A DNA stretch of 64,000 nt, taken from Lunatimonas lonarensis. Its GTDB lineage: Bacteria > Bacteroidota > Bacteroidia > Cytophagales > Cyclobacteriaceae. The notes below the pieces were generated by a model, which was not told the origin of the DNA, searched no databases, and saw nothing but the letters and a program-made list of their open reading frames with translations. Numbering within the stretch: the stretch's first letter is position 1; every line of letters starts with the position of its first letter. This document shows positions 1 to 9,494 of this stretch, piece by piece. The position numbers and the translations under genes are program-made. The stretch lies in contig NZ_AQHR01000085.1 in assembly GCF_000390185.1 (NCBI RefSeq), positions 186,001-250,000 of the forward strand, written 5' to 3'.

Positions 1-944
1 TAAACAAGAAGATTGAAGAGCTAAAGCCCGTTATCGAAAAATACAAAAGCCATCCTGCCTTGCTCATGTGGGGAGTAGGTAATGAAGTAGAACTCCAAGG
101 TGGCAACAAATACCTGATATACTTCATTATCAACAGAATTGCAAAAATGATCAAAGAAATCGATCCAGACCACCCCACATTGACAGCTGTTAATTCAAGG
201 ATAGTCGGTCGAAGCAGATACCTTCTTCCAAGCATTGATATAATGGGCTACAACGGATTTGATCTTATCCCGGAATTTTATGAACGAAACAAAAATTATC
301 GCTCGGATGGCTGGGGCAGAGCCTATGTGTTTACGGAGTGGGGGCCTCCCGGGCATTGGGAGGTTCAGGAGACTGAATGGGGAGCTCCGCTCGAAATGGA
401 GGTCGGTGATAAGGTTAAATACTTAGAATGGTATTGGGATTTGATGAACCAAGACACGCTTGCGTTTTTGGGCTCCTATTCGTTTTTCTGGGGCAATAAA
501 ACCGAGATTACGCCAACGTGGTTTAGTCATTTCTCCCCCGAGGGTGCAAAATCGGAAACCTTTGCGTTTCTCCAGACAAAATGGACGGGGCGGGCGCCGC
601 AAAATCTTCCTCCCAGGGTATCCCCTATTCTACTCAACGAAAAAACGCCTCCTTGGAACACGTATTTGGTTTCTGACTCATTGTATACTGTTTCGGCCAC
701 CGTCACCGACCCCGAAAACGATCCGATTACATACAAATGGGAGATCTGGCCGGAAGAGATTCAATTTCATGGAAAAAACATCTACCACTATAACATGGTA
801 GACCAATTCGTGAACAACGATAGCTCCTCGGTCGTTTTCAAGGCCCCAAAAAACGATGGAGCTTACCGGTTGTATGTTTATGCATTTGATGATCACGAAA
901 ACTTCGGCTATGTTAATCTCCCTTTCTACGTTATAAACCGATGA
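1..944 (+). CDS. Glycoside hydrolase family 2-like TIM-barrel protein, 3' part only
   Basis: The reading frame is open from the window edge, so the N-terminus lies outside; an internal Met at 60 is not the real start. The visible part begins in the barrel with HPALLMWGVGNEVE, which matches the acid/base strand of GH2-type enzymes (Glu of the GNE motif). It continues to FTEWG, the usual nucleophile strand (Glu before Trp-Gly). The last 90 or so residues (from about PPRVSPILL) read as a beta-sandwich, Ig-like domain with the TDPENDPITYKW signature of PKD/cadherin-like folds. The likely role is hydrolysis of a beta-linked polysaccharide in the periplasm or outside the cell; the substrate cannot be read from this fragment. 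The product ends before a 350-bp AT-rich spacer, so it is probably the last gene of its transcript. Confidence 0.75.
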   Translation, partial: NKKIEELKPVIEKYKSHPALLMWGVGNEVELQGGNKYLIYFIINRIAKMIKEIDPDHPTLTAVNSRIVGRSRYLLPSIDIMGYNGFDLIPEFYERNKNYRSDGWGRAYVFTEWGPPGHWEVQETEWGAPLEMEVGDKVKYLEWYWDLMNQDTLAFLGSYSFFWGNKTEITPTWFSHFSPEGAKSETFAFLQTKWTGRAPQNLPPRVSPILLNEKTPPWNTYLVSDSLYTVSATVTDPENDPITYKWEIWPEEIQFHGKNIYHYNMVDQFVNNDSSSVVFKAPKNDGAYRLYVYAFDDHENFGYVNLPFYVINR

Positions 945-1295
945 ATTTTCTGAAAAGTAGAGATCTTTACGGGATTGCCTGTAACCGAGTGGAATACCTG
1001 TTCTTTTTTCATTTTTTTAAAAATAAAAAAACAGCACATCATACCTGATATGAAGAAAAGGAATTAAAAAACCACTCGGATCAACTATATTTTATGGTCC
1101 ATTAACGCATTACTTTTTGAAAATTTTCAACGAGACCAACCTATTCTGACAATTTTTATCTTTTCAAGAGCTACTTTGTCAGGTTCCAACCCCACCCTGC
1201 CCACTTAATATTTTGTGATTTCCGGAAATTTATAAGTAACTTTTCGACTTCTTTTTCATTTTTATCAAATATAAAATTTTATTTCGAATATAGCT
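945..1295. other. Intergenic spacer upstream of glmS, no gene seen
   Basis: A 351-bp AT-rich stretch with no open frame of convincing length. It must hold the 3' end of the preceding transcript and the glmS promoter. I found near-matches to the Bacteroidota -7 box (TACTTTTTG around 1109, TATTTTG around 1209) but none with exact TAnnTTTG spacing plus an upstream TTG, so no promoter is called. I do not see a glmS ribozyme core. Confidence 0.6.
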
Positions 1296-3134
1296 ATGTG
1301 TGGAATTGTAGCATATACGGGAGCGCGGGATGCGTACCCCGTAATTTTAAAAGGACTAAAACGACTGGAATACCGTGGATACGATAGTTCGGGTATTGCG
1401 TTGGGGCAGAAAGAGGGTCTTCACGTTTATAAGAAAAAAGGTAAAGTGAATGACCTAGAAGAAAGCCTGATGGGCCAGCCCCTACGGGCAAATTCAGGGA
1501 TTGGACATACCCGTTGGGCCACACACGGCGAACCCTCCGACCGCAACGCCCACCCGCACCGATCAAGTAATGGAAAACTCGCCATGGTTCACAATGGAAT
1601 CATCGAAAACTACGCTTCCCTGAAACAGGAGTTGACAAAAAAAGGATACAGCTTCGAAAGTGAAACGGATACGGAAGTGCTGTTACGTTTTATCGAAGAT
1701 ATTTTTGCCAACCAAAGCGATTCGCTAGAGGAGGCTGTTCGCATAGCCTTGCGAAGGGTAATAGGTGCTTATGTGATCATTATCCTAAATGAAGATGATC
1801 CAAATACCCTCATTGCAGCCAGAAAGGGCAGCCCCTTGGTAATTGGTATTGGCAGAGGAGAACATTTTCTTGCTTCGGATGCCTCTCCAATCATCGAATA
1901 TACCAAAGAAGTGGTATATATCAATGACTATGAAATGGCCATTGTTAAGCCTGATGAGCTAATTCTAAAAAACCTCGGCAACGATAAAGTCACTCCCTTT
2001 ATCACCAGACTGGACATGGAACTGGCTGCGATCGAAAAAGGAGGGTTCGAGCACTTTATGCTCAAAGAAATCGTTGAGCAGCCAACCACCATATTTGACT
2101 GCCTCCGTGGACGATTGGACACAAAAGAGGGGAGCATTCGAATGGGGGGAGTAGATCCCCACTTAGACAGGCTGACCAAAGCTGATCGCATCGTAATTTT
2201 GGCCTGTGGCACTTCTTGGCATGCAGGGTTGGTCGCGGAGTATGTATTCGAGGAGCTCTGCCGGATTCCGGTAGAAGTCGAATACGCATCGGAATTCAGG
2301 TACCGGAATCCCATCATCCGTGAAGGAGACGTTATAATGGCAGTATCGCAAAGTGGAGAAACTGCAGATACACTGGTAGCCATAGAGATGGCCAAAAGGC
2401 AAGGTGCCTTTATATTTGGCATCGTAAACGTGGTCGGATCCAGCATATCCCGTTTATCCCACGCAGGAGCATATACCCACGCAGGTCCGGAAATCGGTGT
2501 AGCCTCCACCAAGGCATTTACCGCCCAATTGGCCGTATTGATGATGATAGCCATTAAGGTCGGGTTCGCAAAAGGCACCATTGACCAGAAAAGGTATTTA
2601 CACCTAGTGAGTGAGCTTGGAGCAGTGCCCGCGAAGGTTGAAGCCATTTTGGAATCCAAGGACCAGATTCGATCCATCGCCGAAACCTTTAGGGATGCCC
2701 GGGACTTTCTTTACCTCGGACGCGGATACAACTTTCCCATTGCCTTGGAAGGAGCACTCAAACTAAAGGAAATTTCGTACATACATGCCGAAGGCTATCC
2801 CGCTGCCGAAATGAAGCATGGCCCAATAGCATTGGTAGACGAAAACCTTCCGGTGGTCTTTGTGGCCACCAAAGATGCCTACCATGAAAAAATCCTGAGC
2901 AACGCCCAAGAAATCAAAGCAAGAAAAGGGAAGGTAATCGCAGTTATCTCGGAGGGTGATGATGCCTTCTCGTCCTTGGCAGATGCGACTCTACCTGTGC
3001 CAGCAGCAGACGAGTTGATCGCTCCTTTGCTCAGTGCTATACCGTTGCAGCTTCTGGCTTATTACATTGGCCATTCAAAGGGCTTGGATGTGGACAAGCC
3101 TCGCAATCTTGCCAAATCCGTGACCGTAGAGTAA
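1296..3134 (+). CDS. glmS: Glutamine--fructose-6-phosphate aminotransferase (isomerizing)
   Basis: Makes glucosamine-6-phosphate from fructose-6-phosphate and glutamine, the first step to UDP-GlcNAc for peptidoglycan and lipid A; cytosolic. The 612-aa length is typical. It starts MCGIVAYTG, so Cys2 becomes the N-terminal glutaminase nucleophile after Met removal, which fixes the start. The glutamine-binding GHTRWATHG and HNGIIENY motifs follow. Two SIS domains fill the C-terminal two thirds (SQSGETADT, then the EIGVASTKAFTAQ stretch). The protein ends in the expected DKPRNLAKSVTVE tail. A DUF4954 gene follows 42 bp downstream on the same strand and is probably co-transcribed. Confidence 0.98.
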   Translation: MCGIVAYTGARDAYPVILKGLKRLEYRGYDSSGIALGQKEGLHVYKKKGKVNDLEESLMGQPLRANSGIGHTRWATHGEPSDRNAHPHRSSNGKLAMVHNGIIENYASLKQELTKKGYSFESETDTEVLLRFIEDIFANQSDSLEEAVRIALRRVIGAYVIIILNEDDPNTLIAARKGSPLVIGIGRGEHFLASDASPIIEYTKEVVYINDYEMAIVKPDELILKNLGNDKVTPFITRLDMELAAIEKGGFEHFMLKEIVEQPTTIFDCLRGRLDTKEGSIRMGGVDPHLDRLTKADRIVILACGTSWHAGLVAEYVFEELCRIPVEVEYASEFRYRNPIIREGDVIMAVSQSGETADTLVAIEMAKRQGAFIFGIVNVVGSSISRLSHAGAYTHAGPEIGVASTKAFTAQLAVLMMIAIKVGFAKGTIDQKRYLHLVSELGAVPAKVEAILESKDQIRSIAETFRDARDFLYLGRGYNFPIALEGALKLKEISYIHAEGYPAAEMKHGPIALVDENLPVVFVATKDAYHEKILSNAQEIKARKGKVIAVISEGDDAFSSLADATLPVPAADELIAPLLSAIPLQLLAYYIGHSKGLDVDKPRNLAKSVTVE

Positions 3135-3176
3135 CCTTTTGTTATTGGAGACACCCATTTTTATCAATACTATCGT

Positions 3177-5372
3177 ATGAATCAAATCAAAAGATCCCCC
3201 ATTCACAGCCTAGGATATGACTTTATACCGCAACAATTCCTTCCGAATGGGGCAGATGAATATTACCTAAGAAACGTTCAGAACAGAAGCGGCATTGCCT
3301 ACAGGCAACTGAACGCCATGGAAATCGAAATTCTGGTCCGAAACCGAAACCAATCCGATGACTGGAACAAACTGCTGGTATCCGACGAATTTAATCCCGA
3401 GTTGGTCAAAAACTGCAAATTTTTTGGGCTTGTTCGAATCGGAAAGCTTGAAGCATGCTATCTGGAATACCACAATCTCCGCATGCCGGTAGGTATTTAT
3501 AACAGCACAATTATCAGTTGCGACCTCGGTGACAACATAGTGATTGACAACGTACATTACCTTTCCCATTATATTCTGGGCAACGAGGTCATATTGGTTA
3601 ATGTAAACGAAATGTCCACTACCAACCACGCCAAGTTTGGCAATGGAATCGTCAAAGATGGTGAAGACCCCGGAATCCGAATCTGGATGGAACTCTGCAA
3701 CGAAAATGGAGGGAGGAAGGTAATTCCTTTTAGTGGAATGCTTCCGGGGGATGCTTGGATTTGGTCGAAGTTCCGAACAGATACCGACCTGCAGGAGAAA
3801 CTGGTAGCTATCACACAAAACAGCTTTGATACCCGAAGAGGCTATTATGGCAAAGTAGGCGACCGAAGCATCATAAAAAACTGCCTGATAATCAAAGACG
3901 TATGGATAGGCTCAGACGCCTATATTAAAGGTGCCAACAAACTTAAAAATCTTACGATTCATTCTAGCCCAGAGGCATCCTCACAAGTCGGCGAAGGATG
4001 TGAACTGGTAAATGGAATCATCAGCGAGGGTTGCCGGATTTTTTATGGGGTAAAGGCAGTCAGGTTTGCCATGGCGTCCCATAGCCAACTGAAATATGGG
4101 GCGAGACTGATTAACTCCTATCTAGGCAATAACTCCACGATTTCCTGCTGTGAAGTATTGAATTCACTGATATTTCCCAGCCACGAGCAGCATCACAACA
4201 ATTCCTTTCTCTGCGCATCCCTGCTCAACGGACAATCCAATATGGCAGCAGGTGCCACCGTAGGTTCTAACCACAACTCGAGGGGTGCTGATGGAGAACT
4301 GATAGCTGGAAGGGGATTTTGGCCGGGCCTCTGCGTCAGCGTGAAACATAACTCACGCTTCGCTACCTTCAACATAGTCGCCAAAGGTGATTATCCTGCC
4401 GAACTGGATATTCCCCTACCCTTTTCCCTCATTAGCCATCAAGTACACTTGAACCGGATTCAGGTCATGCCTGCCTATTGGTTTCTTTACAACCTCTACG
4501 CGTTGGCACGAAATGCATGGAAATATAAGGAACGGGATAAACGAATAGAAAAAATCCAACCCCTCGAATTTGATTACCTCGCTCCTGACAGCGTACAGGA
4601 AATGGTAGATGCACTCCCTCTGTTGGAATTGGCTGTCGGAAAATCCTTTATCCATGCCGACTTGGATCCATCGGGATATCCCTTCCAGCATGCAGGTGAA
4701 CTTGGTCGCAAATTATTGGAAAGCAAAGACCCCCGAGTCGATAGTTTGCTCATTACGGTAGAAGGTTGGGAAAACAGCAAAAGGCCCGTAGAAATCATCA
4801 AGGTATCTGCCGCTTGGCAGGTATTCCGTCGAATGATCGAATTTTATGCGGTTCAATGTGTTGTGCAGTATGGGGAAATCGAGAAATTCGGCGACTGGGA
4901 AAGCGTAAAAGGACTGTTGCCATCGCCTGCACGTCAATGGAACTGGAAGAATGTCGGAGGACAGCTGATCCCTGCCGAAGCATTAAATGAATTGATTTCC
5001 AAATTAAAGTCAGACCAAATCCAAACTTGGACAGAAGCGCATGCGCTTTACGAAAATGCCAACCAAAACTATAATCACTGGAAATGCACGCATAGCTTAC
5101 AGTGCCTTTTGGAAATGCGCAATGTAAAAGCCAGCGACCTCTGCCAAGCTTTTTGGGACGAACTGTTAAATGAGGCAGTAAATACGAGGCAATGGTTATC
5201 TGACCAAGTGTATTTGTCCAGAAAGAAAGACTACGCCAACCCCTTCCGTAACATGGTCTATGACAGTGCTGAAGAACGGGATCTTATTTTGGGGTCTCTG
5301 GAAACCAACAGTTTCCTCTTGCAGGAAAGGCAGGATTGCGAAGCCTTTATAAATAAAGTCAAGCTCCGATAA
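3177..5372 (+). CDS. DUF4954 family protein with left-handed beta-helix repeats
   Basis: A 731-aa cytosolic-looking protein with no signal peptide or membrane segment. I recognise it as DUF4954, a Bacteroidota family of unknown biochemical role. Residues about 80-400 show irregular hexapeptide-type repeats (for example DNIVIDNVHYLSHYILGNEV and LINSYLGNNSTISCCEVL), the pattern of left-handed parallel beta-helix acyl- and nucleotidyl-transferases. The segment GATVGSNHNSRGADGELIAGRGFWPGLC carries His and Gly residues in a coil region that could be a site. The C-terminal 300 residues look helical. It lies 42 bp after glmS, which suggests a hexosamine or UDP-GlcNAc link, but that is context only. 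Confidence 0.85.
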   Translation: MNQIKRSPIHSLGYDFIPQQFLPNGADEYYLRNVQNRSGIAYRQLNAMEIEILVRNRNQSDDWNKLLVSDEFNPELVKNCKFFGLVRIGKLEACYLEYHNLRMPVGIYNSTIISCDLGDNIVIDNVHYLSHYILGNEVILVNVNEMSTTNHAKFGNGIVKDGEDPGIRIWMELCNENGGRKVIPFSGMLPGDAWIWSKFRTDTDLQEKLVAITQNSFDTRRGYYGKVGDRSIIKNCLIIKDVWIGSDAYIKGANKLKNLTIHSSPEASSQVGEGCELVNGIISEGCRIFYGVKAVRFAMASHSQLKYGARLINSYLGNNSTISCCEVLNSLIFPSHEQHHNNSFLCASLLNGQSNMAAGATVGSNHNSRGADGELIAGRGFWPGLCVSVKHNSRFATFNIVAKGDYPAELDIPLPFSLISHQVHLNRIQVMPAYWFLYNLYALARNAWKYKERDKRIEKIQPLEFDYLAPDSVQEMVDALPLLELAVGKSFIHADLDPSGYPFQHAGELGRKLLESKDPRVDSLLITVEGWENSKRPVEIIKVSAAWQVFRRMIEFYAVQCVVQYGEIEKFGDWESVKGLLPSPARQWNWKNVGGQLIPAEALNELISKLKSDQIQTWTEAHALYENANQNYNHWKCTHSLQCLLEMRNVKASDLCQAFWDELLNEAVNTRQWLSDQVYLSRKKDYANPFRNMVYDSAEERDLILGSLETNSFLLQERQDCEAFINKVKLR

Positions 5373-5450
5373 GACCTAGTATTACATGAATCCGGTTCCG
5401 GTTTCCGCTATTGAAAAAGCACAAATCAAACATCCAAAACAACAAATTAC

Positions 5451-5963
5451 TTACCTGGAGAGCTGAAGCTTTATTTCCCTGATGCGCTCCTTCACGCCGA
5501 TATTGGCAAGGTTAACGGAATCTGTAACTGCTTTCAAAAAATCTGCCACAGCCCCCTCGTGGGTTGTGGATTTCCCTTCATCAACTTTAACATATCTCAT
5601 GGTGGTCCAAAGCAAAGTTTTGAGTTCCTCTTTGCTATCGTCCGTCATGTAATACTCCACCAACACCGTCTGATGATCGTGCCAAATTACGCGGCTCATA
5701 ATCCGCACCCACTCCCCGACCTTGGCAGGACGGATGTATGAAATATTGTGGTTATATATTACCCACGCCGCCTGGTATTTTCGAATAAAGTCAATCATTT
5801 CCACACCATATAATTTGGGGACCTGATCCTCCCTCGCATTGAAAAAATAATCAAAGTATTTGGCGTTGTTTAGATGTCTCAAGGGATCACAATCCTGAAA
5901 ACGGATTACCACCCGACTTTCGGTTTCCTTGGGATAGTGCCTATCTGGATCAAACTCAAACAT
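5451..5963 (-). CDS. Acyl-CoA thioesterase, hotdog fold (4HBT/YbgC-like)
   Basis: 170 aa. The N-terminal RFQDCDPLRHLNNAKYFDYF (residues about 22-41) is the hotdog thioesterase signature, with the conserved Asp and the H-x-N-N-x-x-Y run on the long central helix. Such enzymes hydrolyse acyl-CoA thioesters, with aliphatic or aromatic acyl groups, in the cytosol. The protein is slightly longer than the family core, with an extra C-terminal helix (about residues 135-170). It is divergently transcribed from the universal stress gene. On the minus strand a TATATTTG box (6005-5998) sits about 35 bp upstream of the start, but I see no TTG at the right distance. The exact acyl substrate is unknown. 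Confidence 0.88.
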   Translation of the reverse strand: MFEFDPDRHYPKETESRVVIRFQDCDPLRHLNNAKYFDYFFNAREDQVPKLYGVEMIDFIRKYQAAWVIYNHNISYIRPAKVGEWVRIMSRVIWHDHQTVLVEYYMTDDSKEELKTLLWTTMRYVKVDEGKSTTHEGAVADFLKAVTDSVNLANIGVKERIREIKLQLSR

Positions 5964-6078
5964 GGGTATATCTTTTCGTGAAAATCATTTGACGGCACAA
6001 ATATATATGATTTTAATCATGGTTACTTTCTATGATAATGTTTAACTTGGTGCGTTACCCGTTTAACCCAAACACTTT

Positions 6079-6879
6079 ATGAAAATCCTATTTCCCACAG
6101 ACTTGTCAGAAAACGCCAAGAATGCCCTTGATTTTGCCAAGAAATACGCCATGCTACATGACGCCTCGATCACGATGTTGTTTGCCTATTATGCTGTCTA
6201 TGACTTTGCTGCGCAGGCAGAAGAAATAATAGCGGCCATAGAGGAAGACGCCAATCTTGCACTTAGGGAGGTGATTAATTCAAATACGGATCCGGTTTAT
6301 ATCGACTACAAGATCGTCCAGGGGACAGTAGCCACGGCCATAAATGCCACCGTTTTATCAGGGGATTTTGACCTTGTCATCATGGGAACGCAGGGAGCAA
6401 GCGGCATTCGAAAGGCACTTATAGGATCCAACACGGCCACGGTCATAAAGGAAAGCCAAGTCCCCGTAATTGCGGTGCCAACCGGTGCAACCTTTGAATC
6501 CGTCAAATCCGTAACCGTTGCCGTAGAGCTTTCGGAAGAGGATGAAAAATTGTTGAAAAAAGTCACCGACCTTACTGAAAATTGGGATCTTCCCTATAAG
6601 GTTTTACATATTTCCAACAAAGACGATTTTAACAAAGAGTTGTCTTTCAAGGGACTTCAGGTACATTTACGAGAAACCTTTCCCGACGATGAATTTGAGT
6701 TTGTTAAGGTCTCCTCACCAGAGTTTGACGCGGGCGCAGAAAAGTACCTGAAAGATCAAAAAGATACGATGATGGTCATGCTGTCAAAAAACAAAACGTT
6801 TTTCGAGTTTTTATTTAACAAAAGCCAAAGTGTGAAGTTCGCCTATCACACGCATGTGCCGCTGCTGGTTGTTAAGTGA
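6079..6879 (+). CDS. Universal stress protein, tandem UspA type
   Basis: 266 aa made of two UspA-type Rossmann-like domains. The first (residues 1-140) is well conserved: it opens ILFPTDLSENAKNAL and ends with GTQGASGIRKALIGSNTATVI, the G-x2-G-x9-G-(S/T) ATP-binding loop, followed by SQVPVIAVP. The second (about 145-266) is degenerate. It has a VPLLVV end strand, but the Gly-rich loop is replaced by FNKSQSVKFAYHT, so it probably does not bind nucleotide. The family acts in stress survival through unknown partners. It sits 8 bp before the quinone oxidoreductase gene, so the two likely form a transcript. Confidence 0.93.
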   Translation: MKILFPTDLSENAKNALDFAKKYAMLHDASITMLFAYYAVYDFAAQAEEIIAAIEEDANLALREVINSNTDPVYIDYKIVQGTVATAINATVLSGDFDLVIMGTQGASGIRKALIGSNTATVIKESQVPVIAVPTGATFESVKSVTVAVELSEEDEKLLKKVTDLTENWDLPYKVLHISNKDDFNKELSFKGLQVHLRETFPDDEFEFVKVSSPEFDAGAEKYLKDQKDTMMVMLSKNKTFFEFLFNKSQSVKFAYHTHVPLLVVK

Positions 6880-6887
6880 GATAAATC

Positions 6888-7922
6888 ATGCCATTTAATC
6901 AGCCCAATACAACAAAAATGAGAGCCATTTGTATCAGTGAATATGGCGATCCAGGGGTTTTGGTTTGTTCAGAAAGACCAACTCCGCTTCCGGGACCACA
7001 CGAAGTATTGATTGAAACCGCGGCAGCCGGTGTCAATAGGCCGGACGTGGCCCAACGTAAGGGGAATTATCCTGCCCCAGCAGGTGTCGCAGCAGATATC
7101 CCTGGTTTAGAAGTTTCCGGAAGAATTGTTGCGATAGGCGAGGATGTAAAATTATGGGAAATTGGCGATGAGGTTTGTGCCCTGGTGGCAGGGGCAGGGT
7201 ACGCTGAATTTGTCGTCTGCCCGGAAGAACAATGCTTGGTAATACCCGAAGGAATCAGTGTCACGCAAGCCGCTTCCCTTCCCGAAACCTTCTTTACGGT
7301 TTGGAATAATGTTTTTGATATTGGACGTTTCCATCCTGGCGAACGGGTATTGGTACACGGTGGCAGCAGTGGAATCGGTGTATCCGCGATACAAATAATA
7401 AAGGCAATGGGCGGTATCGTATTCGCAACCGCAGGATCCTCGGAGAAGTGCGCCGCTTGCCAGGATTTAGGGGCTGAGTTAGCCATAAATTACAAGGAAG
7501 CTGATTTCGAAAAAACCATCAACCAACATACTTCGGGCCAGGGAGTGGATTTGGTATTGGATATGGTTGGTGGAGATTATACCAATAGAAATATCAACTT
7601 GCTCGCCCCCATGGGTCGATTGGTCATCATCAATGCCATGCGGGGCAGGATGGGGTCGGTTGATCTCATTCAGGTGATGAAAAAACGATTGACTATTACC
7701 GGATCTACACTGCGTCCTCAGTCTATCGCTTACAAGGGCACAATCGCCAAGGCACTGATGTCGAAAATTTGGCCACTTTTTCCCGAAAAAATAAAGCCGG
7801 TAATCTACAGGACCTTTGCTCTTGAGGATGCCGCCAAAGCCCATGAACTAATGGAAAGCTCCGATCATATCGGCAAAATACTACTAATCAACGAACGCTA
7901 CGGTGAACCCAAACCCTCTTAA
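6888..7922 (+). CDS. NAD(P)H-quinone oxidoreductase, zinc-independent MDR family (PIG3-like)
   Basis: 344 aa from the first ATG. The family start fits better at Met11 (6918, MRAICISEYGDP), leaving a normal 334-aa enzyme, so the true start is uncertain. The N-terminal GroES-like domain has AAGVNRPDVAQRKGNYP and the Rossmann domain has VLVHGGSSGIGVSAIQI (nucleotide-binding GxxGIG). Zinc ligands of classical alcohol dehydrogenases are absent, as expected of quinone reductases. The tail KPVIYRTFALEDAAKAHELMESSDHIGKILL is typical of the TP53I3/PIG3 branch. Probable reaction: NADPH-dependent reduction of quinones or reactive alkenals in the cytosol. It lies between the Usp gene (8 bp) and an amidohydrolase lipoprotein (11 bp) in one run. 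Confidence 0.9.
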   Translation: MPFNQPNTTKMRAICISEYGDPGVLVCSERPTPLPGPHEVLIETAAAGVNRPDVAQRKGNYPAPAGVAADIPGLEVSGRIVAIGEDVKLWEIGDEVCALVAGAGYAEFVVCPEEQCLVIPEGISVTQAASLPETFFTVWNNVFDIGRFHPGERVLVHGGSSGIGVSAIQIIKAMGGIVFATAGSSEKCAACQDLGAELAINYKEADFEKTINQHTSGQGVDLVLDMVGGDYTNRNINLLAPMGRLVIINAMRGRMGSVDLIQVMKKRLTITGSTLRPQSIAYKGTIAKALMSKIWPLFPEKIKPVIYRTFALEDAAKAHELMESSDHIGKILLINERYGEPKPS

Positions 7923-7933
7923 CCCCAACAACT

Positions 7934-9304
7934 ATGAAAAATATCACCTACCTATTTCTTCTTCCACTGGTTTTGGCCTGTGGCACCTCAATAGAAAAAA
8001 TCGAATTGGATTCCGATGCCTATGTATTTGAAAATGCACAGGTCATAGATGTCAGGAACGGCAGTATTTCGGTAAGCCATGTGGTAGTGGAGGAAGACAA
8101 AATCAGCAAGATCTTGGATGGAAACAAGGCATACGACTGGACAAATGCAAAAGTTATTTACTCAAAGGACTATTACCTTGTTCCCGGATTGGCCGAGATG
8201 CACGCCCATATACCCTCTATGGAGTGGGATGATCCGCTGATCGAAGAAACGCTCTTCTTGTACCTTTCAAACGGAGTGACTACTATTCGAGGTATGCTGG
8301 GAAATCCAGTTCACCTGGAACTCCGAGATAAAGCCCGTAAGCGAGAAATTGTCAGTCCACGGATCTATACCTCAAGCCCATCATTGAATGGCACGACGGT
8401 AAGGACGCCAGAGGAGGCTGCAAGCAAGGTAAGTGCCTATGCGGCGGATGGATATGATTTCCTGAAGCTCCATCCCGGCATACGTCTACACGTTTTTGAC
8501 GAAATTGTTCGGACTGCGAATGAAAAAGGAATACCCTATGCAGGCCACGTGTCAAATTTGGTACGGATAAGGCATGCCCTTATCAATAAATACCAAACGA
8601 TCGATCATGTGGATGGCTTTTTGGAAGGATTGGTACCGGAAGAAGCTAATGTCAATCCCCTTGAAAACGGCTTCTTTGGCTATAATTTCACTGATTTAGT
8701 TGAGTTGGAGGCCATTGATGAACTAATCGCGCTCAGCAAGGAAAATAAGGTATGGATTGTGCCTACCCAAGCCCTGTTTGATCGATGGTTTTCTCCAACT
8801 CCCGCCGAAGAACTCGCTGCTGAACCCGAAATGAAGTACATGAGTCCTGAAACGATATCAGCGTGGATAAAAAGCAAGAAAGACATGACCGAAACCGAAT
8901 CCTATACAGCCGAAAAATGGGAGCGATTTAACGGCATTCGCTACAAGCTTATCAAAGCGTTACATGAAAACGGACAAGGCTTGCTGTTGGGATCCGATGC
9001 GCCACAGGTCTTCAATGTGCCGGGTTTTTCTATTCACCATGAATTGCAGGGTATGCTGGATGCAGGCCTTACGCCACTGGAAGCAATGCAAATTGGCACC
9101 CTAAATCCCGCCGCGTTTTTTGGCGGCAATTTTGGTGAAATCAAAGAAGGTATGGATGCCGACTTGATCTTAACGGAAAAAAACCCGCTGGATAACCTTC
9201 AACACCTCCGAAACCCAAAAGGCGTGATGGCTAGAGGCATTTGGTTGGATCAAAATACCATTTCTGAAAAATTAAACAGGATCGCATCAAAATACAAGAG
9301 GTAG
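7934..9304 (+). CDS. Amidohydrolase family lipoprotein (imidazolonepropionase-like)
   Basis: 456 aa with a lipoprotein signal: hydrophobic residues 5-15 end in LVLAC, lipidated Cys16. The amidohydrolase superfamily fold is shown by VPGLAEMHAHI (metal ligands His90 and His92), the FLKLHPG strand with the likely carbamylated or bridging Lys, the AGHVS His, and LLGSDAPQVF with the catalytic Asp. The C-terminal GEIKEGMDADLILTEKNPLDNL strand returns to the small beta domain. The relatives are peptidase-like or lactam hydrolases; the substrate is unknown. It should face the periplasm. It is the last gene of a four-gene plus-strand stretch and is convergent with the MoaD-like gene. Confidence 0.88.
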   Translation: MKNITYLFLLPLVLACGTSIEKIELDSDAYVFENAQVIDVRNGSISVSHVVVEEDKISKILDGNKAYDWTNAKVIYSKDYYLVPGLAEMHAHIPSMEWDDPLIEETLFLYLSNGVTTIRGMLGNPVHLELRDKARKREIVSPRIYTSSPSLNGTTVRTPEEAASKVSAYAADGYDFLKLHPGIRLHVFDEIVRTANEKGIPYAGHVSNLVRIRHALINKYQTIDHVDGFLEGLVPEEANVNPLENGFFGYNFTDLVELEAIDELIALSKENKVWIVPTQALFDRWFSPTPAEELAAEPEMKYMSPETISAWIKSKKDMTETESYTAEKWERFNGIRYKLIKALHENGQGLLLGSDAPQVFNVPGFSIHHELQGMLDAGLTPLEAMQIGTLNPAAFFGGNFGEIKEGMDADLILTEKNPLDNLQHLRNPKGVMARGIWLDQNTISEKLNRIASKYKR

Positions 9305-9389
9305 ACTAATCAGCCGATTTACTGACTACCTCAGTAATCACCCATCTGGGATAAACTGGTTTAAAAGCCTAGGAAGGTCTTTCAAAACA

Positions 9390-9409
9390 GCTTTCTTCTT
9401 CATGAAAGC
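9390..9409 (-). terminator. Possible terminator downstream of the sulfur-carrier gene
   Basis: GCTTTC (9390-9395) pairs with GAAAGC (9404-9409) around an 8-nt loop. On the minus strand the hairpin is followed by TGTTTTG. It lies 85 bp past the MoaD-like stop in a convergent spacer. The U-run is short, so the call is weak. Confidence 0.35.
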
Positions 9410-9494
9410 CCCAATCGGCAGGTTTTAACGACCTAAAACAACAAAAAGGATCGTACCGAAATCCGTACAGGTGTTCAAAAACAAATCCTTTCAG

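Noticed and set aside
945-1295. Possible glmS ribozyme upstream of glmS
   Set aside because: No recognisable core or conserved cleavage context; the glmS ribozyme is not expected in this phylum.
1928-2677. 249-codon frame on the opposite strand of glmS
   Set aside because: It is antisense to a certain gene and has the Ser/Thr/Ile-rich composition of a shadow frame.
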